From assembly GCA_945889325.1 (NCBI GenBank), contig CAMDBH010000005.1:1-64000 (forward strand): a DNA stretch of 64,000 nt, given 5' to 3'. This document shows, one piece after another, positions 61,955 through 64,000 of this stretch (the first letter of the stretch is position 1; each line of letters opens with the position of its first letter). This stretch comes from Klebsiella pneumoniae (lineage in GTDB: Bacteria; Myxococcota_A; UBA9042). The notes beneath the pieces were generated by a model that was given only the letters and a program-made list of their open reading frames with translations, was not told where the DNA came from and searched no databases. Made by a program: the position numbers and the translations under genes.

Positions 61955-62380
61955 ATGGCAGTTAGCACGGGCACGAGCGCCGCAATCTCAAGGAAATGGC
62001 CTTTCGCCTTCACGGGTTTCGCCGCTATTTCCATTGGTTTCTGCGCCTTTGTGACGGCTTGCTCCACAGGTTCCACGGCAAACGTCGGTTTTGATGAGGT
62101 CAGTGAGCAAGATCGCCTGACCGTCGAGGTTGCAACGACGCGCCAATCCAATATCAGCTACCAAATTACTTCGGTGGCGACGTCCGAAAACGCGCTCGAT
62201 TTGTGTTTTGAGATGTGCAATTGGTCATCGGAGAGCTGCTACCTTTCCAACAACGTCTGCAATATTTCCAAACGTTACCCGAAAGTCAAAGCGCTTCAGG
62301 CGCGCTGCGACGTCACCCGCGAACGCTGCCGCGTCTACCGCACCAAGGTGCCGCGGCAGTGCCCGTGTGATGCGCAATAG
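61955..62380 (+). CDS. Small Cys-rich lipoprotein
   Basis: 141 residues from ATG 61955, with GGAGGAAG upstream. After a basic N-terminus and a membrane segment the lipobox FVTAC puts the modified Cys at residue 36. The mature part has eight cysteines in regular spacing (DLCFEMCNWSSESCYLSNNVC and RCDVTRERC, CPC), probably disulfide-bonded in the periplasm or on the surface. No family is recognised. It converges with the sulfatase-like gene, 2 nt between stops. Confidence 0.7.
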   Translation: MAVSTGTSAAISRKWPFAFTGFAAISIGFCAFVTACSTGSTANVGFDEVSEQDRLTVEVATTRQSNISYQITSVATSENALDLCFEMCNWSSESCYLSNNVCNISKRYPKVKALQARCDVTRERCRVYRTKVPRQCPCDAQ

Positions 62381-62382
62381 GT

Positions 62383-64000
62383 TTACTTCATCGGGACCGT
62401 TGGCGTGTCCTTGAGCCACGGCGCCAAGCGCCGATGGGTCCACAAGCCGTCTTGCCACGCAAAATACGCTTGTAGGTCACAGGCATCCAGCGGCGACGCA
62501 CCCGTGGCCGTCAGCGGGTCTTTGCGCGCGCAGAGCTGCGGCAACTCGGCCATCACCAGATCGCGCTGCTCCACGCCATTGTTGACCCAAGCCAAGCGCG
62601 AACCAATTCGTCCGACCAGATACGGAAATTTGCGGCGACCCCCGAAAATACTTTTGCCGGCCATATTGCTAGCTGCGCCGTCGAGATCGAGCAGGTGCAT
62701 GATGGTCGGCGCGACATCCAGACTGCCGCTGAGCACGTCGACACGCGGCGGCAAATCGTGCAGAGGGTCATGCAGCAACAACGGCAGGCGATCGAAGGAC
62801 CAGCCGACTTCTACATTCTTGAATACACTGTCGTTGGCCAACGTGTGAAAGGTCGCGTGATCGGCTGTCACCAGCCAGAGCAAACGATTTGCCCGCTCAG
62901 GCGCAAGAATAAACCGGCCGAATATCCCCAACAGCTTGTCTGTGCAATGAAACGCGGCGAGCGCTCGCTGTCCTGCCAAATCCGTCGGCACCCCCTCGAC
63001 TGCAAATTGGCCAGTGGCATCGCGCGGCAACTGGCACTCAGCGGGCGCTAGGCCGGGCTCGTGGGTATCGAGCGTCATGACCAACAAGAAAAATGGTTTG
63101 TGATCCGCGTGTTCGAGCTTTTCGAGCCTTTCAATTTGCTCTTGAGCAAAGGCGAGCACTTCTCGATCGCCGTAGCCCATTTCGCTTTTTAGCGCGTTCG
63201 GAAAGCGCTTGTGCAATTCGCCGTCACTTAAAACCTCATCAAAACCATGGGCTACTAGGAATTTGTCGGTCGCCAGTCCAGTTGCGTCAGAACCCTGCAG
63301 AAAAACTGTGCGATAGCCAGCATTGCGCAGAACTTCGGCGAGGCAGGTATAAGCGGCCGAACTTGCGACAGAATCTTTTCCGTTGAGATCGGCTGGGTGC
63401 GTCGGCGGATAAACCGAGCAGGCGGTCGCGACCAAGCCGCCGATCGTCGGCGACGTGCTGTTCCAGTAATTGTCCACCACGGTCATCTGCCGCGACAATT
63501 GTCCGAGTTCGGGCATCAGACCGCGAAAATGCCCAGATAATTCATGAATGAACACGCGGTTGGTCGACTCCAACATCGTCAGAACGATATCTGGCTTGAG
63601 CCGCGCGCCGGTCTTTTTAGCGAACGGCAGCGGCGGTTCTCCAAGACCAAGCCGATAAAGGGGAAATGCCGCATCAGCCCTCCCCTCACGCGGCACCAGT
63701 CCGGCCGCTTGCCACTTGGTCCATTGCTGCGCAGTCGGCGTTGGCAACACGTCATTTTGCCGTTCGCGCGCGTCGGCGCGGTAAAGCAGCCACTGCCGGG
63801 CAAAATTCATTTCCGGAATGACGCGCAGATCGAATTCATGCGGCGGATAGCGCAGCGCATCGGCGATCGGCCGCCACGGCGCAAGTACGCCCGCAACCAG
63901 CGCTACCACGACAGCAATCCGGCGATCGCGCGCGGGCTGACCCGCGATCCTGGCAGTCACCTGGGCGATGTCCTGTTTGACCAACCAAAGATGCAGCGTC
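62383..64000 (-). CDS. LTA synthase/sulfatase-like alkaline phosphatase superfamily protein, 5' end cut off
   Basis: At least 533 residues; the frame is still open at the right edge, so the N-terminal part, expected to hold several membrane helices, is missing. Seen: VLTMLESTN (metal-binding Glu), NSTSPTIGGLVATACSV with the likely nucleophilic Thr, LDTHEPG, and LLWLVTADHATFHT, the metal-binding D-H pair. These match the lipoteichoic acid synthase/phosphoethanolamine transferase type, which moves phosphoglycerol or phosphoethanolamine groups at the outer face of the inner membrane. In a Gram-negative organism, glucan or lipid A modification is more likely than lipoteichoic acid. Confidence 0.82.
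   Translation of the reverse strand, partial: TLHLWLVKQDIAQVTARIAGQPARDRRIAVVVALVAGVLAPWRPIADALRYPPHEFDLRVIPEMNFARQWLLYRADARERQNDVLPTPTAQQWTKWQAAGLVPREGRADAAFPLYRLGLGEPPLPFAKKTGARLKPDIVLTMLESTNRVFIHELSGHFRGLMPELGQLSRQMTVVDNYWNSTSPTIGGLVATACSVYPPTHPADLNGKDSVASSAAYTCLAEVLRNAGYRTVFLQGSDATGLATDKFLVAHGFDEVLSDGELHKRFPNALKSEMGYGDREVLAFAQEQIERLEKLEHADHKPFFLLVMTLDTHEPGLAPAECQLPRDATGQFAVEGVPTDLAGQRALAAFHCTDKLLGIFGRFILAPERANRLLWLVTADHATFHTLANDSVFKNVEVGWSFDRLPLLLHDPLHDLPPRVDVLSGSLDVAPTIMHLLDLDGAASNMAGKSIFGGRRKFPYLVGRIGSRLAWVNNGVEQRDLVMAELPQLCARKDPLTATGASPLDACDLQAYFAWQDGLWTHRRLAPWLKDTPTVPMK

Overview
The window looks like a chromosomal segment of a Gram-negative, GC-rich bacterium of the former Deltaproteobacteria, most likely Myxococcota or a close relative. 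This is inference from gene content: many lipoproteins with a lipobox cysteine, very large secreted or TPR proteins, a bactofilin, a PNGase F-like lipoprotein with Cys-rich segments, tandem Get3/ArsA-type ATPases, and an ExbB-ExbD-TonB set followed by a Kazal-like lipoprotein. Coding density is high, with several convergent genes separated by only 2-13 nt. I saw no tRNA, rRNA, CRISPR array, insertion sequence or integrase.

Left end (1-9700), the most accessory-looking part. A minus-strand operon runs res (type III restriction helicase-nuclease), then a DUF262 protein with a C-terminal HNH motif, then mod (type III-like DNA methyltransferase, cut by the window edge). Start and stop codons are tightly packed. 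An unknown gene lies just upstream of res. Next comes a regulatory-looking zone: a perfect 13-bp tandem repeat, at least eleven CGCCCAAA-like octamers mostly spaced exactly 10 bp apart, and a small helix-turn-helix plus zinc-ribbon gene whose first codons carry one more octamer. After it lie a consensus -35 promoter, two palindromes and two nine-C tracts.

9700-30740. First comes a KamA-family radical SAM enzyme and a roughly 1,860-residue TPR-like lipoprotein. Then come envelope genes (mtgA, an SGNH hydrolase, a galE-like epimerase), a secreted unknown and glpK. The region ends with a 2,296-residue DUF4157 protein, which has an HELTH metalloprotease-like motif and seven 60-bp Pro/Ala/Val repeats. 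A 230-residue cytoplasmic-type protein follows it closely, the arrangement of a toxin with its immunity protein.

31000-46300. This holds a PNGase F-like lipoprotein, a methyltransferase, two lipoproteins of unknown or TPR type, a GT39-like membrane glycosyltransferase, meaB, and a small outer-membrane-type protein preceded by 18-bp repeats that each carry an in-frame ATG. A second KamA-family enzyme, two adjacent ArsA/Get3 ATPases and a HAD phosphatase follow.

46400-64000. Core functions dominate: DUF1385 protein, a strong intrinsic terminator, prfA, the ExbB-ExbD-TonB-lipoprotein operon, a bifunctional RelA/SpoT protein, a possible PPIase lipoprotein, ornithine carbamoyltransferase with carbamate kinase (an ATP-yielding pair, without arginine deiminase here), bactofilin, a polyprenyl-phosphate mannose synthase-like enzyme, a long-chain acyl-CoA ligase, a small Cys-rich lipoprotein and an LTA-synthase-like sulfatase cut by the right edge.

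The best candidates for something new are the Res/DUF262-HNH/Mod operon, the DUF4157 protein with its neighbour, the phased octamer array with the HTH gene, and the GGTCTCA half-site array near 49350.
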